From the NCBI RefSeq assembly GCF_000327385.1, contig NW_008708898.1, forward strand, positions 244,934 to 308,933: 64,000 bases of DNA, written 5' to 3'. A program made the position numbers and the translations under genes. Source of the DNA: Lottia gigantea (Eukaryota > Mollusca > Gastropoda > Lottiidae). The notes below the pieces were generated by a model. That model was given only the letters and a program-made list of their open reading frames with translations. It was not told the origin of the DNA and ran no database searches. The first letter of the stretch is position 1, and the number at the start of each line of letters is the position of its first letter. This document shows positions 61,937-64,000 of the stretch, one piece after another.

Positions 61937-64000
61937 GTAAATCTGATATTGTTTATAATTACATCTACTAATTTAATCCGCGATACACCGCCTCATTATT
62001 TTGTACGACCAACCGACCGACCGACCTACGACCGACTGCTGGTCTGACTAATCGAAGATGTAGAAAATTGACCCAAGCAAGTCGTGTTCTACAGATTACC
62101 ACGTAACATATAATCTTCTTGCCTCCGGCAACTGTGTTAAACACGTTATAATAGAGTTTTCCATTAGGACGATACTCAATTAGTTATTAGTTATGGCTAT
62201 CCCAACTGATAGTTATATACATCGCTAAAATATAGTTCGTATGGCCGCATTGAGATCCGCTGAAATTTGACAGTCACAAAGACAGTGATTCTATTAGAGT
62301 GAAATGCATTGGCTCTGTTTACACTATATGTATCGGGCGGGGGAGAGTTTGATTGGAAAAGCCCCAGCAAGAAGTCACATATTTTTAATATTTTTATGTC
62401 CATAGACATTTCAAAAGCACCCTAGTGGCTCCTAAACTTTCCGAGTAAGACGTTCAAAAATTGAAATTATGATCGTGTAATTCAGAAAGGATTTCAATAA
62501 TTTTAATTGTATGTATACTTTATACAATTATAATTGAATGACATGGTGAAATATTTTGAAAATCAAACTGTTTCCTAAATAAGCTTTTAGCAAATGTTCA
62601 TTAAAGAATAACTTAATCTATTGACATGATGGAAAAACAAAGAATGGTTTTACAATTTTAACGTAAATAGATAAGTCTGTGTACAAAAGGACAATTTTAA
62701 CATGATTTTTGATATTTTGAAGCGGATTTAGGTTCTGACCTTAATGATTAGAATATATCATATCACTCTGGACATGACTAAGTTAACTCAAAGTTAACTC
62801 GGAACTGTCGTTCTAGAAGTACATAACCAGTAGCGTGGGACCTTGGTTCTTTGTTACCTTCCTGAATTAAATGAAGGCCTGAAGAGCTGCCAGTTCTGTA
62901 TTTTGTTACAACGATCATTTGTAGTCTAAAAACTAAAAGAAAAGATGAAATAATTGCACGATATTTTTCTAGTATTGTGAAAAACTAACACTCGTACTCT
63001 CAAGATGGTAGTCTATTGTGTTTGAAGAGAGTTTTCTACCATCAGCTCTATGATTATTGTGACAAGTCACCTATTATCATTTACCGTGATTAATTAGTCA
63101 AATCATTCTCTATAATGATTGACGTGGAGCCAACTTGATTTCTAGTCTTTCAGTGAAAATATTAACACCTATATATTATTAGTCCCGCGTAGAGAAATCT
63201 GATTCTGAGAGATATTATTACCATGGAAACGGGATCCCACGCCCATCCAATCTAGAGCTTAGTGATAATTAGGAAAAATCATTGAAAAAGTCCGGATGAT
63301 GGAAATACACTAATGTAATGAAAGGTCTCGGACGGTTCAATCTGCCTGTATTATATTATTATCATATATATAAGGAAGAATTTCTCAGGGCATTTTCCAA
63401 AAAGACAATTCAGGATATTGCTTCTTGATTAATTATTAGATATTCATTTGAAATGAATTTAACTTTGCATGGCCACCGAGTAAGCTCACTACCCCACGGG
63501 AATTCAAATCTTCAACAACTTTATAATTGCATCTCGTACAAATGATTCCGGTAGCACCTTGATAATTGCATCTCACACAGGCAAACCAATATTTCTATTG
63601 GGAAGTTCATTTCAATATATTCAGCGAGATGAATTATAGTTTGTAATACCTATTCGTCTCAATTCAAAATTCTTCTGTCGTCGTCTGAGCTTCCGAGGGT
63701 ATGTCCGGTGGCTTTTTTTAATTCTTCATCCATATATGGAACTGTGGCCTGTTACTTCATGAGTCATAAATCGCAAAAGATAAACCCTTGGTTGGTTAAT
63801 CTAACCAACCGTTAACAAAATTTGTGTTTACTTTATGGATTGCCTGCAGGTTTCAATATTTGATATTTTAGGAACTACACGGAAGATTCTTGTAAATGTA
63901 CATACGTTATCTATATCAAGATAAATTACAGGTACAAATAGGTATATCAACAACTACTACTATATAGCACAAATTGATGGCAGTATTCCAACATGTTTTA

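Larger units (their letters stand above)
57768..64000 (+). other. First intron of the NOL4-family gene
   Basis: Contains a dispersed repeat (58330-58540), a 60-bp minisatellite (58905-59290), a TTTA microsatellite (61178-61203) and one candidate in-phase exon (61802-61936). The rest is unique AT-rich DNA with nothing recognised. Confidence 0.5.

Overview
The window looks like nuclear DNA of a lophotrochozoan animal, most probably a mollusc. It is AT-rich and intron-rich, with GT..AG introns, protein-coding exons of about 40 to 250 bp, many short non-autonomous repeats and several minisatellites. The mollusc assignment is an inference from gene content and repeat style. There are two assembly gaps (23631-24040 and 34278-34328). 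I saw no CRISPR array, operon, convincing tRNA/rRNA gene or recognisable virus-derived element.

Layout from left to right. (1) The minus-strand first coding exon of a membrane copper amine oxidase runs off the left edge (467 to 1). (2) A complete HOOK dynein-adaptor gene lies on the plus strand (3900-12857, 23 coding exons, 701 codons). Its exon 6 is preceded by an in-frame 84-bp tandem copy of its own 5' part. (3) A plus-strand gene for a small adaptor spans 17197-26063. It has two alternative first exons in the same splice phase, each carrying Tyr-x-Asn motifs, joined to shared exons with a Pro-Pro-Arg motif and a C-terminal SAM domain. (4) Directly downstream on the same strand is a three-exon THEMIS-like gene with two CABIT domains (28504-31462). 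(5) A decayed Crypton-like tyrosine-recombinase DNA transposon lies at about 34244-35906. (6) A repeat-rich stretch (36.7-45.1 kb) surrounds a minus-strand COX6C gene (41102 to 40525), whose likely promoter is about 2.7 kb upstream. (7) From 45.3 to 57.4 kb I found no gene, only low-complexity blocks, a TTAA-flanked MITE-like element and two large minisatellites. (8) The first coding exon of a NOL4-family gene begins at 57468 on the plus strand. The rest lies mostly beyond the window, apart from one candidate in-phase exon at 61802-61936.

The most interesting part is the 17-31.5 kb pair. In vertebrate T cells THEMIS works with the adaptor Grb2, whose SH2 domain binds phospho-Tyr-x-Asn and whose SH3 domains bind proline-rich peptides. 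Here a THEMIS-like gene sits beside a tiny adaptor with Tyr-x-Asn, Pro-Pro-Arg and SAM modules. The adjacency and motifs are visible in the sequence. A shared Grb2-type signalling pathway is a hypothesis.
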